Assembly: GCF_927798115.1 (NCBI RefSeq) | Contig: NZ_CAKMMG010000003.1 | Location: forward strand, 310,001-374,000 | Source: Paenibacillus auburnensis | GTDB taxonomy: Bacteria > Bacillota > Bacilli > Paenibacillales > Paenibacillaceae | Direction: 5' to 3' | Length of the DNA: 64,000 nucleotides | Shown: piece by piece, positions 55,594-64,000 of the stretch | Layout: each line of letters begins with the position of its first letter | Position numbering within the stretch: position 1 is the first letter of the stretch | Made by a program: the position numbers and the translations under genes | Notes under the pieces: generated by a model | What the model saw: only the letters and a program-made list of their open reading frames with translations | Database searches by the model: none | What the model was told of the DNA's origin: nothing

Positions 55594-56565
55594 CTACCAC
55601 AAGCTGGTCTGATTAGCCTTCCGGCTGATCATGTTGGTGATAATAAGAAATATTAGGTTAATGATGCCGTTGAACAGCCCAACCGCTGCCGCATAGGAGA
55701 AGTTGGCCTGCTGAACCCCTACCCGGTAGACGAATGTTGCAATGATGTCGGACACCTCATAGGTGGGCGCCGTTTGCATAAGCAGCACCTTCTGCATATC
55801 GGCATTCATAATGCCACCCATACGAAGAATGAACAATACGATAATAGTGGGGATAATGCCAGGCAAGGTAACATGAAGGAATTGCTTCCATCTGCCTGCT
55901 CCATCAATTTTGGCCGCCTCATACAGCTGCGAATCGATACCGGCCAGCGCCGCCAGAAATATAATCGAGCTCCAGCCCGCTCCTTGCCATATATTTGACA
56001 AAATGTACATTGGCCTGAACATGTCCACTTCGGTAAAAAACATAACTGGCTCCAGACTGAAGAAGGAACGAACGATATTGAATAATCCGTTGTCCAGTGA
56101 AGAGAACGTTTTCAGAATACCGACCACAACGACGATGGAAATGAAGTGAGGCAGGTAGCTGACAGTCTGCACCACCCGTTTGAATTTGGAACTTCGGACT
56201 TCGTTCAGCAGTATAGCTAGAAGAATGGGGGCTGGAAAGCCCAAAATAATACTGTAAAAACTTAGAATAAGTGTGTTCTTTAACAGCCGTCCGAAATAAT
56301 AACTGTCAAAAAACGTCCGGAAATGCTCAAAACCGATCCATTCGCCTCCCCAAATTCCATGAGACAAACTGTAGTTTTGCTGAAAAGCCATTAACAGACC
56401 GTACATCGGTCCATAATGAAAAATTCCGTAATAAGCCATGACCATCACAATCATTAGATAGACATATTTGTTTCGAACGATCTCTTTACGGATAAATTCA
56501 AGCTTACTGGGGCTGCGTGCGCCTGGGTCCAGGTGCAAAGTAACGGGTTCTTGCTTCGTCTTCAC
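55594..56565 (-). CDS. ABC transporter permease (LplB/YteP-like)
   Basis: 323-residue membrane permease. FHYGPMYGLLMAFQQNYSL motif, EAA loop DSQLYEAAKIDGAGRWKQFL, last helix QQANFSYAAAVGLFNGIIN. The start is taken as GTG 56565, 8 bases after AGGAGG; the ORF extends upstream to an ATG at 56643 with no site and a Cys-rich, non-family sequence. The polar N-terminus of about 35 residues precedes the first helix. Confidence 0.87.
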   Translation of the reverse strand: MKTKQEPVTLHLDPGARSPSKLEFIRKEIVRNKYVYLMIVMVMAYYGIFHYGPMYGLLMAFQQNYSLSHGIWGGEWIGFEHFRTFFDSYYFGRLLKNTLILSFYSIILGFPAPILLAILLNEVRSSKFKRVVQTVSYLPHFISIVVVVGILKTFSSLDNGLFNIVRSFFSLEPVMFFTEVDMFRPMYILSNIWQGAGWSSIIFLAALAGIDSQLYEAAKIDGAGRWKQFLHVTLPGIIPTIIVLFILRMGGIMNADMQKVLLMQTAPTYEVSDIIATFVYRVGVQQANFSYAAAVGLFNGIINLIFLIITNMISRKANQTSLW

Positions 56566-56687
56566 ATCGATATCCTCCTGTATACAAAATGGGGCTTGGT
56601 TTGCTAAATCAATGTAGCATGGGGCAGATACACAAATATACAATCATTTCATATGACAATCGCAATGCACATGCCGTGAATATAAAA

Positions 56688-56714
56688 AGGCTTTCTTCAT
56701 GGGGAAGAAAGCCT
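56688..56714 (-). terminator. Terminator after the membrane AraC regulator gene
   Basis: Stem AGGCTTTCTTC (56688-56698) with GAAGAAAGCCT (56704-56714), 5-nt loop, TTTTT after it in the minus direction. Confidence 0.85.
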
Positions 56715-56747
56715 CTGTAATCATCAGAAATGATTATCGCTTTGCTA

Positions 56748-59045
56748 TTACTGACCACGAATCCGTGTTCGAAATTCACCGGGTGTCATGCCATACATCT
56801 TCTTGAATACTCGGATGAAGTTCTGCGAATTGTTGTACCGTAGTTTGTCTGCTATATCCGAAATGCGTGCATCGCTGTCTCTCAACAGTTCTTTCGCCTT
56901 CTCCATCCGATACATAAGGACGTATTCCGAAAATGTCATCCCTACCTCCGCCTTGAATACATGGCTGAATTGGGAGACTGGCACCGATATAAAACCTGCA
57001 ACCAACGGTATGGATAGATCATAGTCATAATTATCATGAATATAACTCAGCGCCTTTTGAATGGTGCTATGCGTCCTTTGCTGCAGGCGAAGACGGACAT
57101 GCTCCGTCATACGCGGATACACCTCGTTCTTTAACCAGCCAATCATTTTTTCTGTTGTATTGAAGGAGAGGAGACGCTCGTATGGATTATACGGAAACAT
57201 TTCAGTATTATCGCCATCAAGTTCCAGCATAGTACGCAAGCAAACGGCCAGCAACTGAATATAGGACTGCCGAATTTGTCCCGAATCTCCAGTTTCTGCA
57301 CGTAGCGTTTCAGCAAATTCATCTAGTAGCTCCTGAATTTTCGACAGATTGCCAAGCTTCAGACTGGTAATGATTTGTTGTTCACATTCCGATGGATACT
57401 GCAATGAGGCGCTCTCCAACTGTACCTGACCGATATACAGAACCTTTCCACTGCCCTGAACCAGCTGATAATCAAGCGCTTCCATGGATTCACGAAAACT
57501 CCTTCTAATTTGCCCGAACCCTTTGCAACTCCGTCCAATTCCTATGGTCACCGTAATATTTAGCAATGATCCCACCGTATGACGGATTTCCTCGGCAATG
57601 CCAAAGACATGCGACGGAGCGACCTCCACTCCTTGATCCTCCTGATGATTTAGCAATACTACGATATGGCCGCTATGTGTCTGAATAACAAGTCCATCGG
57701 TTACCTTATTAATAATTTCCTTGGCAATATTCATGACGGCATAGTGAAATAGAATCCGGTCCTGCTCTGTCTTTCCACGCATATTATCCGGTTCAATGCA
57801 CAAGATCGAATAATGCTCAGATCTAACCGGAATTTCGTAATACAAGGCCTGGTCTGCCATCTCCTCCCGGTAAGGCTCTGTCAATAACCGTTGAATGAAG
57901 TTGTTTTTCAGAATGGGCATCGATTCGTCAATTTGCTGTTTGAGCCTGACCTTGTCATGCTCCAAAAATTCGAAATATTGCCTAATCAACTCAAACTCAT
58001 TTTGCTTGCCTTCTCCATTCGGGAGGTCCCCCTTATTTTTAATTGTTTCTACCAACGACTGAAGAGCATACAACCATCGTTTGGATACCACACCTGAAGC
58101 GACGATGCTTACTGATACCAAGATCAGACAAATCCCTACCGTCGTCTGTTCAATCCGTTTTAAGTGCATTGTAATATCGCTGTAGGGAACAAGTGTAATA
58201 TATCTCCAGCCATTATGAGGCGATTCCAAATAATTGACCGAGACGCTGCGGCCTTCAATATTTTCGATCCACATCTTTTCCGATATATGCATATTCATGA
58301 TCTCTCGAATAAATGGAGTCTCATCAAGTGGCGAATGAAATAGATGGTTAGATGAATCTGAGAATACATTATAGGAAGGGGTAACAATAAGCAACTCGCG
58401 ATTTTTACCCAGTTTCATACTGGCAAATATGCGAAACAGTGTCGTTTCATCCAGATTGACAATTAAATATCCTTCTGAACTGTTGTCATGGGTAACAATT
58501 TTTCGGATATAGGTAATCTGATGGAGCACTTCACGATAAGCAGTCGACTCTACTTTATGATCCAGCCATAATTTCTCCGGTCTTTCACGATCAATGGCTT
58601 GCTTGATGTGATGTGCCAGTGTGTTATCATCTTTAATCCCCCGATCAGAGGATACGACCTTCTGTTTTTCTGGCAGATATAAATATACGGAGTCCACATC
58701 GTCAATCAAAGTCTGGATGGAGCTAAGCAGCGTCAGCGTCACCCCGTAAAGCTCGTAATTGCTATCTGGATCCGGCAACGATAGAAAACGCATGAGTGTC
58801 GGATTACTTGCATTTTGCAGCGCAATGTTTTCGAGTGTCATCAGCTTCTCATCGATTCGCTGCTGCACCTGCAGCATCATTTGGCTGTTCGCCGTCCTGA
58901 CCTCGTTCATAATACTGCTGCTTGCGCTCCAATAAGCCATCGTTCCCATTACCAGCACAGGAATACTGGCCAGAAGCGACCCCATAATTAATACTTTTCT
59001 CTGCACTGATCCCCATTTAAACGTTTGGAGAATTTTCATCCACAT
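56748..59045 (-). CDS. Membrane-bound AraC-family regulator with extracellular sensor domain (YtdP-like)
   Basis: 765 residues. Helix 1 at about 18-38 (VLIMGSLLASIPVLVMGTMA), an extracellular Cache-like domain to about 290, helix 2 (VGICLILVSVSIVASGVVS), a cytoplasmic linker with a GGDEF-like remnant, and a C-terminal AraC double helix-turn-helix (LSIPLVAGFISVPVSQFSH and RISDIADKLRYNNSQNFIRV, ending MYGMTPGEFRTR). It combines in one chain what the YesM/YesN pairs split in two, with no kinase. GGGAGG lies 10 bases before ATG 59045; an alternative ATG is two codons on. It is followed by a terminator and then the permease-permease-lipoprotein operon, its likely target. Confidence 0.9.
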   Translation of the reverse strand: MWMKILQTFKWGSVQRKVLIMGSLLASIPVLVMGTMAYWSASSSIMNEVRTANSQMMLQVQQRIDEKLMTLENIALQNASNPTLMRFLSLPDPDSNYELYGVTLTLLSSIQTLIDDVDSVYLYLPEKQKVVSSDRGIKDDNTLAHHIKQAIDRERPEKLWLDHKVESTAYREVLHQITYIRKIVTHDNSSEGYLIVNLDETTLFRIFASMKLGKNRELLIVTPSYNVFSDSSNHLFHSPLDETPFIREIMNMHISEKMWIENIEGRSVSVNYLESPHNGWRYITLVPYSDITMHLKRIEQTTVGICLILVSVSIVASGVVSKRWLYALQSLVETIKNKGDLPNGEGKQNEFELIRQYFEFLEHDKVRLKQQIDESMPILKNNFIQRLLTEPYREEMADQALYYEIPVRSEHYSILCIEPDNMRGKTEQDRILFHYAVMNIAKEIINKVTDGLVIQTHSGHIVVLLNHQEDQGVEVAPSHVFGIAEEIRHTVGSLLNITVTIGIGRSCKGFGQIRRSFRESMEALDYQLVQGSGKVLYIGQVQLESASLQYPSECEQQIITSLKLGNLSKIQELLDEFAETLRAETGDSGQIRQSYIQLLAVCLRTMLELDGDNTEMFPYNPYERLLSFNTTEKMIGWLKNEVYPRMTEHVRLRLQQRTHSTIQKALSYIHDNYDYDLSIPLVAGFISVPVSQFSHVFKAEVGMTFSEYVLMYRMEKAKELLRDSDARISDIADKLRYNNSQNFIRVFKKMYGMTPGEFRTRIRGQ

Positions 59046-59370
59046 CCGTTATAATCCTCCCGCCTATTATAATTCCGCACTTCGCTGAAAGGGTCCACTC
59101 TCTATTATCCCATGAACAGGCGGTCTATGAACATAATCATTTTATATGACCATCTTCAGACGCATAACAGATAGCTCCGAAAATCCATCAACGGGAGATC
59201 AGGCAATAGCTTAAATAAGCGACCAGATTGTAAAGCCCGTTATAATATGTAGACAGACAAATTTAAGTATACGTGCACCTAATACCTTATCTTCACAAAA
59301 CATCTGAATATTTAATTATCGGTACGATATAAATCTTCGCACCTTTTTAAAATCCTAGCTTCAAAAAAAT
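59046..59370. other. Intergenic region between GH53 and AraC regulator genes
   Basis: 325 bp; it should contain the regulator promoter on the minus strand near 59060-59150. I see no gene or clear repeat in the remainder. Confidence 0.5.
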
Positions 59371-59404
59371 GCCCGTACACTCGGTCTGACCCAAATATAC
59401 GGGC
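59371..59404 (-). terminator. Terminator after the endo-galactanase gene
   Basis: Stem GCCCGTA (59371-59377) with TACGGGC (59398-59404), then ATTTTTTTG in the minus direction. Confidence 0.8.
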
Positions 59405-59419
59405 TGTACTATTGTTTAA

Positions 59420-60886
59420 TTACTGGATTTCTCTAAATGTTGAATTTGCTAATGCATTTGAATTATTTACAAAATCGATTCTTAACTGAAAACTGCTGTC
59501 AATTTGGATATATCGATCAGGGAAGTTGTAGGAGCGGTATGATACCCATGAAGTATCTGCAAGTCCAGGTACTCTCATAAAGGATGAATCATTCTTAAAC
59601 AGATCCGTTCCATCAGATTTTTTTAAGACAAGACTGTAATTACTGTGCCTTAAATAATAGCCCGGGTAGTTCACTGATTCAAAAGAGATTGTTCCACTTC
59701 CGGCAAGTCCTGAAACTATTCGGAATTTGGAATCATCGAGCGGACTTACATTCTGATCAACACGTACTTGAAAGTTGGTATGTCTAATAAAATTACTTTG
59801 GGAACTGTAGGATTCAATCCTTTTAATCTCTCCTCCAGCCCCACTGGCATCTCTGAATGCATCCATAGCAGGTGTCCACATCCCGTTTGTATCAAGTGCT
59901 CCCATATCATAACCGCCATTTGGACCAGGAGGTGGAGTCTCTGGGGCCCAATAAAAGACACCCGAGCCATTGCCTCCAATTCTCTTCATTAAGTTAATCC
60001 AGTTGGCAATCACAGTTTTTGTCTGTGCACCTTTGTACCACTTTCCACCGACTTCTGTCATCATTACTGGTTTGTTGTATTTGGCTTGTAATTCTTCTGC
60101 CCGGCTAGCTACACCTGCCTGAAGGTCGAGAGCCGCATAGGAGGAGAACCCAATCATATCCGTCTTACCGCCATTACTAAAGAATGGATCAAGGAATGCT
60201 TCCAGATTTCTTTGCGGACCCGCCAAATGAATCATAGCAATGGTCGAAGGAGACACAGACTTCACAGCGTCATAACCAGCATTGAACAGGCCTACCATCT
60301 GAGTCGGGTTCGACAAACCGCCAATCCATCCACACAGTCCTAGGTTCGTCTCATTACCGATTTGCACCCATGCTGGGGTTACACCCTGACCAACAAGATC
60401 TTGCATAAAATTATAAGTATAGTTATAAAGTGTCGTTTTAAGATCATTGTAGTTTAGACCTTGCCATGCTGCTGGACATATTTGGTAACCGACCGCATTC
60501 CATGAGTCTCCATAATGGAAATCAATCATGACATCCATTCCCTTGTCATGCGCACGTTTTGCCAATGCAATTGTACCTGCTTGGTTAGCATAGCTATCAT
60601 TCTCATTCGGATTAACCCATGTTCTTAATCTGACTGCATTAATACCAAAATCCTTTTTTAAAATATCGAAATAATCCCCTTCAGTACCATCTCGATAGTA
60701 GAGTTTTCGGCCTTCTGCTTCTATTACTGGCAACATACTGACATCCGCTCCATAAGCAAATTGAGGAGCAACTGGAGCAGATGCTGCTGAAGCCGTCGGA
60801 TCTCCGTGCAATGCTAGGAATATACTACTTAAGAAGAACATACTCAATAGCATTGAAATGGACCTCTTGAACCTACTCTTAAACAT
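59420..60886 (-). CDS. Secreted arabinogalactan endo-beta-1,4-galactanase, GH53, with AbfB/CBM42-like domain
   Basis: 488-residue secreted enzyme that cuts beta-1,4-galactan side chains of pectin (EC 3.2.1.89). Signal peptide about 1-35 (MLLSMFFLSSIFLALHG core, TASAAS end). GH53 signatures: FAYGADVSMLP, AVRLRTWVNP (85-93), DFHYGDSW, acid/base Glu179 in WVQIGNETN, and nucleophile Glu278 in MMTEVGG. From about 352 an AbfB-type beta-trefoil (IESYSSQSNFIRH, then SVNYPGYYLRH) suggests binding to arabinose side chains. ATG 60886 is preferred to the tandem GTGs at 60901. It has its own promoter with cre and a leader hairpin, and lies downstream of the matching transporter genes, which end in a separate terminator. 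Confidence 0.93.
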   Translation of the reverse strand: MFKSRFKRSISMLLSMFFLSSIFLALHGDPTASAASAPVAPQFAYGADVSMLPVIEAEGRKLYYRDGTEGDYFDILKKDFGINAVRLRTWVNPNENDSYANQAGTIALAKRAHDKGMDVMIDFHYGDSWNAVGYQICPAAWQGLNYNDLKTTLYNYTYNFMQDLVGQGVTPAWVQIGNETNLGLCGWIGGLSNPTQMVGLFNAGYDAVKSVSPSTIAMIHLAGPQRNLEAFLDPFFSNGGKTDMIGFSSYAALDLQAGVASRAEELQAKYNKPVMMTEVGGKWYKGAQTKTVIANWINLMKRIGGNGSGVFYWAPETPPPGPNGGYDMGALDTNGMWTPAMDAFRDASGAGGEIKRIESYSSQSNFIRHTNFQVRVDQNVSPLDDSKFRIVSGLAGSGTISFESVNYPGYYLRHSNYSLVLKKSDGTDLFKNDSSFMRVPGLADTSWVSYRSYNFPDRYIQIDSSFQLRIDFVNNSNALANSTFREIQ

Positions 60887-60917
60887 TTTATCAAACACCA
60901 CTTTTCTTGTTAGTTTT

Positions 60918-60966
60918 CACAGAGTAAATAGAACTCTAATCCTTTATGTTTCCGATTTACTCTGTG
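60918..60966 (-). promoter_or_regulatory. Inverted repeat in the galactanase 5' leader
   Basis: Perfect 12-bp arms CACAGAGTAAAT (60918-60929) and ATTTACTCTGTG (60955-60966), 25-nt spacing. The outer edge is only about 9 bp from the -10, so the transcript would begin with this stem-loop. It could be a stabilising 5' hairpin, an RNA-binding target, or a repeated operator. Confidence 0.65.
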
Positions 60967-60974
60967 ATATTTCA

Positions 60975-61003
60975 AGCATATTATGTTAGCGCTTTCTTTC
61001 CAA
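60975..61003 (-). promoter_or_regulatory. Galactanase promoter with embedded cre
   Basis: Minus strand -35 TTGGAA (60998-61003), 17-bp spacer, -10 TATGCT (60975-60980). The spacer contains AGAAAGCGCTAACA (60984-60997), which fits the cre consensus at all but the first base. CcpA binding here would directly block RNA polymerase. Confidence 0.65.
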
Positions 61004-61094
61004 CTCGACAAACCTTCGATTTACTTTAAAAGTCTTATATTCTTAATTATACTTTCGATAATTAATGTTACAAATTAAACTCAAGTTAACAAAA

Positions 61095-61123
61095 ACAGCC
61101 CCGCTATTAAGCAGAGGCTGTTA
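61095..61123 (-). terminator. Terminator after the galactan lipoprotein gene
   Basis: Stem AACAGCC (61095-61101) with GGCTGTT (61117-61123), inner GCT/AGC pairs, T-run following in the minus direction. Confidence 0.75.
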
Positions 61124-61130
61124 ATGAATA

Positions 61131-62720
61131 TTACTGCGCTGCTAAAAATGCATCAATCTGCGACTGCATTTCTTGCTGAACTTTTTCAAGTCCCGCCGTC
61201 TTCAATTGCTTAGCGAGCTGTGCGTACCCTTCATTAGTGTTCTCAATTGCTCCGTATTCCAAAGGAGCATTATAACGAATCATTACATTATTTATGTTTG
61301 AGATTTCATTCTTAACATTTGTATCATCAAATACAAATTTTTCAAGAGGATAATGATATACTCGAGATTTAAGCTCATTAAGCATATCTAAAGCTTCTTT
61401 CGGAGTATCTAAATTTTCGCGATTGATGTTCGAATTGAAACCCCAAGTCGAGTAACCGCCATAGTTAGCGGCCATTGGTCCAGCAGAGTATTTATCGTCA
61501 CCTTCTGGTTTATAATGCTCACCAGCAATTCCTAACAGAACAAGATCATGAATTTCCTTGTTGTTTTGAAATAAGTCAAGAGCCATCAAAGCTCTTTCAG
61601 GGTTTTTACTGGTAGCATGAATACCCATACCATTTTGTGTTGCAATTGCAGCACTTGTTTTGGCATTTGGCGAAAGAGTTACGATCTTGAGATTTACGTT
61701 TGCATTTTCACGCTTTGCTTCCGCCATGTTACTTGCCAAAGTAAGAAGGTTTTGAGTAATCATTGAAACTTTGCCTGATTTTACTTGCGGCCAAATGTCA
61801 GCTTTATTATTGATAATATTTTTTGGCCAAACTCCATTGTCGGCCAAATCTTTATAATAATTCAATAAATCTTTATATTCAGGTGTTTCGATTACATTAA
61901 ACAATTTACCAGTTGGGTCGTCAGCTTTGAATGCAATAGGTACCGCATAATTTAATAATCTCCAATTGTTAAGCTGGAATAAGGTTTGAAGATCCAGGTC
62001 ATGCCAAACGACTCCGTTTCCGGCTGCGTCGCTATACGCAGTAACGCCCTTTTCATTTTTTGCGATTGTCTTTAAGTAAGTTGCAAACGATTCAAGGCTA
62101 TTGACTTCAGGTAGGTTATATTTTTGGCGAAGATCCTCGCGAATGAGAGATAATTTATCAACAACTTCCATATGATTATTAGGAATCATATAGATTTTCC
62201 CGTTAACTTTAGCTTGATCCCAATTCACTTCTGGTATATTTGCTTTTGCCACCGGTGCATATTTCTTCAATAAATCCTCTGTCAGTTCTAAAAACCCCCC
62301 TTTAGTTGCTTGATCGTTATAAAATGCCCAGTTCGACGTATAAATTAAATCAAAGTCTTCATTTGCTGCGAATTTAATAGGATATTTCTGAGACCAATCA
62401 GCCCAATCCAGGTACTCAACTTCCACAGTAGCATTTATTTTTTCTTTCAACTTCTTGTTAATTTCGTCGTATACCTTTTGAGAATCGGCAGGCTTTGCAC
62501 CAAGCATGACCATTTTCAATCTAACTTCTTTTGATGTATCGATATCCGTTTCTGTACCAGCAACATTTGTTTCAGCAGTAGCTGCTGAGTTGTTTGTCTT
62601 ACCTGTACTTTCCGACTGATTACTCTTGCTGTTATTTCCACTGCAAGCACTGATCGCCATGGATAGCGTCAGTAAAAGAGTCAGTAGCAATAAAAACGAC
62701 TTTTTCTTTGATACTTTCAT
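61131..62720 (-). CDS. ABC transporter substrate-binding lipoprotein (DUF3502-type)
   Basis: 529-residue lipoprotein. Signal KKKSFLLLLTLLLTLSMA with lipobox ISACSG at about 23-28 and a Ser/Asn/Thr linker. Typical group features: VRLKMVMLGAKPADSQKV, EINKKLKEKINATVEVEYL, IKFAANEDFDLIYTSNWAFY, and a C-terminal helical end GLEKVQQEMQSQIDAFL. GGGGGA precedes the ATG. It follows two permease genes and precedes the secreted galactanase, so beta-1,4-galacto-oligosaccharides are the likely ligand. Confidence 0.9.
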   Translation of the reverse strand: MKVSKKKSFLLLLTLLLTLSMAISACSGNNSKSNQSESTGKTNNSAATAETNVAGTETDIDTSKEVRLKMVMLGAKPADSQKVYDEINKKLKEKINATVEVEYLDWADWSQKYPIKFAANEDFDLIYTSNWAFYNDQATKGGFLELTEDLLKKYAPVAKANIPEVNWDQAKVNGKIYMIPNNHMEVVDKLSLIREDLRQKYNLPEVNSLESFATYLKTIAKNEKGVTAYSDAAGNGVVWHDLDLQTLFQLNNWRLLNYAVPIAFKADDPTGKLFNVIETPEYKDLLNYYKDLADNGVWPKNIINNKADIWPQVKSGKVSMITQNLLTLASNMAEAKRENANVNLKIVTLSPNAKTSAAIATQNGMGIHATSKNPERALMALDLFQNNKEIHDLVLLGIAGEHYKPEGDDKYSAGPMAANYGGYSTWGFNSNINRENLDTPKEALDMLNELKSRVYHYPLEKFVFDDTNVKNEISNINNVMIRYNAPLEYGAIENTNEGYAQLAKQLKTAGLEKVQQEMQSQIDAFLAAQ

Positions 62721-62777
62721 TTTCTCAATTCCCCCTAAAGTATGCTACTTGATATTGATAACCAGGTCTCCCTGAGG

Positions 62778-63713
62778 TCATCCTTTCACGGAACCAATCG
62801 TTAGTCCTTGAACAAAAAATCGTTGAATGAATGGATAGGCTAACAGAATTGGTCCTATTGCCACAACCGTCATTGCATTCTTAAGGCTTTCAGTAGGAAG
62901 GCTGACATTAGTAACGACACCAGATAAAAGCATCGCTTTACGAATTCCCTCCATATTGCCGAGCATTTTATAAAGGTAATACTGAAGCGGCATTAAATTC
63001 TCGTTCGATATAAATAAAAGAGCGTTATACCAGTCATTCCAATAACCAAGCGCAATAAAAAGTCCGATAGTAGCCATTGCTGGCTTGGACAATGGAACAA
63101 TAAGCTTGATATAAATCAAGAAGTCTCCCGCTCCATCAATTTTTGCCGATTCTGCGATTGCATCTGGAATGCTACTCATGAACGACTTCATGACGAGAAT
63201 ATTGAACACATTCAATAACATGGGCAGAATTAGAATAATCAACGTATCCTTTAAATGCAGATAATTGACGACTAAGAGGTACCAAGGTACAAGACCACCA
63301 CTAAACAAAGTCGTGAAGAAAAAGAAAAACGCAAAACCACTTCTCCATATAAAATCTTTTCGTGTAAGAACATATGCCGTCATCGATGTTAAAAATAAGC
63401 CGACTGCAGTGCCAATTACGGTAACGCTAATTGTGACAGCATAAGCCCTAAGCATTTGATTCGGATATTTGAAAAGTAATCCGTAGGCTTCAGTGGAGAA
63501 ATCTGAAGGAATTAGTTGAAACCCTTTATCGATAATGCTATTTTCTGACGTGAAAGAAGACGACAAAACAAGCAGGAATGGCACTAGACAAAACATAGCA
63601 ATCAATGACAAACTAGTATATCCGATTACATTGAGCAGTAATCGATCCCTTCTTTTCACTCGTTTAGATAATAATTTCTGATGTTGTTTGGTTGTTATCA
63701 AAGGCGAGTTCAA
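62778..63713 (-). CDS. ABC transporter permease (LplC/YtcP-like)
   Basis: 311-residue membrane permease starting at TTG 63713, supported by GGAGGAGA about 7 bases upstream. Helix 1 LIAMFCLVPFLLVLSSSFTS, GGLVPWYLLVVNYL motif, EAA loop PDAIAESAKIDGAGDFLIYI, C-terminus FFVQGLTIGSVKG. It lies 18 bp after the partner permease. Confidence 0.9.
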   Translation of the reverse strand: MNSPLITTKQHQKLLSKRVKRRDRLLLNVIGYTSLSLIAMFCLVPFLLVLSSSFTSENSIIDKGFQLIPSDFSTEAYGLLFKYPNQMLRAYAVTISVTVIGTAVGLFLTSMTAYVLTRKDFIWRSGFAFFFFFTTLFSGGLVPWYLLVVNYLHLKDTLIILILPMLLNVFNILVMKSFMSSIPDAIAESAKIDGAGDFLIYIKLIVPLSKPAMATIGLFIALGYWNDWYNALLFISNENLMPLQYYLYKMLGNMEGIRKAMLLSGVVTNVSLPTESLKNAMTVVAIGPILLAYPFIQRFFVQGLTIGSVKG

Positions 63714-63731
63714 CAGATATCTCCTCCATTT

Positions 63732-64000
63732 CTAGAATAAAGCCCGATCCTTGTCGTACTTTCGAACAGCATAATTTGCTGCTAGAATTGTTACAAATCC
63801 GAGGATAGATTGATAGAATCCAGCTGCTGACGACATCCCAATATCACTGGTTAAAGTTAGTGCTCGGAACACAAATGTATCAATTACATTTGTCGACTCA
63901 AACAGAAGACCATTATTACCGACCATATTATAGAACAAACCGAAATCTCCCCGGAATACATTTCCAACTGCAAGCAATACTAGAATGATAACCGTTGGTA
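63732..64000 (-). CDS. ABC transporter permease (LplB/YteP-like), 5' part beyond window
   Basis: Only the C-terminal 89 codons are visible; the frame is open to the right edge (PTVIILVLLAVGNVF), so the true start lies outside. SDIGMSSAAGFYQSILGFVT is the characteristic last helix of LplB-type permeases, and the protein ends RKYDKDRALF. First visible gene of the galactan transporter operon. Confidence 0.85.
   Translation of the reverse strand, partial: PTVIILVLLAVGNVFRGDFGLFYNMVGNNGLLFESTNVIDTFVFRALTLTSDIGMSSAAGFYQSILGFVTILAANYAVRKYDKDRALF

Noticed and set aside
1..64000. CRISPR arrays, tRNA or rRNA genes, insertion sequences, riboswitches
   Set aside because: I saw no short regularly spaced repeats, no transposase gene and no RNA gene signature in reading the window.

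Overview
The window looks like a chromosomal segment of a spore-forming Bacillota of the Paenibacillus type. The signs are strong AGGAGG/GGGGG ribosome binding sites with frequent GTG and TTG starts, lipoprotein substrate-binding proteins of the LplA/YtcQ kind with YteP/YtcP-like permeases, YesM/YesN two-component pairs, CcpA-type cre boxes, and fragments of the mother-cell sigma factor SigK. Almost everything is devoted to taking up and breaking down plant hemicellulose oligosaccharides.

Region 1 (1-11.5 kb, all minus strand) is a beta-mannan/glucomannan locus. It holds a GH130 enzyme, a LacI-type repressor, two ABC permeases, a cellobiose 2-epimerase and a 4-O-beta-mannosyl-glucose phosphorylase. 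A separately promoted unit follows with a lipoprotein, a cytoplasmic GH5 enzyme and a secreted SGNH esterase that runs off the left edge. Five readable promoters share a TTGaa-type -35 and a 17-bp spacer; four of them have a GTTTAAT-type element upstream, and two have a cre box.

Region 2 (11.6-18.8 kb) is an accessory island. Two N-terminally truncated copies of the 3' part of sigK lie in direct repeat. Between them, in AT-richer DNA, are a 1,266-residue STAND NTPase with an N-terminal restriction-endonuclease-like domain (an Avs-like candidate defence gene) and a multi-pass membrane protein with a pore-loop-like segment. This is the most unusual part of the window.

Region 3 (18.8-39.2 kb) carries a GH36 alpha-galactosidase, a plus-strand ABC operon (lipoprotein and two permeases), two YesM/YesN pairs, a second ABC operon that unusually encodes two different lipoproteins, and a secreted GH39-like enzyme with two carbohydrate-binding modules.

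Region 4 (39.3-48 kb, minus) is a compact unit: sensor kinase, response regulator, lipoprotein, two permeases and a GH43 beta-xylosidase/arabinofuranosidase-type enzyme. Region 5 (48.2-59 kb, minus) has a membrane-bound AraC regulator, two permeases, a lipoprotein and a 1,260-residue cytoplasmic protein with two complete GH43 units. Region 6 (59.4-64 kb, minus) is a galactan unit: a permease cut by the right edge, a second permease, a lipoprotein, and a secreted GH53 endo-galactanase with its own cre-containing promoter.

The common logic is that secreted enzymes cut and deacetylate polymers, lipoproteins and permeases import the oligosaccharides, and cytoplasmic glycosidases, an epimerase and phosphorylases finish them. 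None of the transporter operons encodes an ATPase, so a shared MsmX/UgpC-type ATPase elsewhere is expected.
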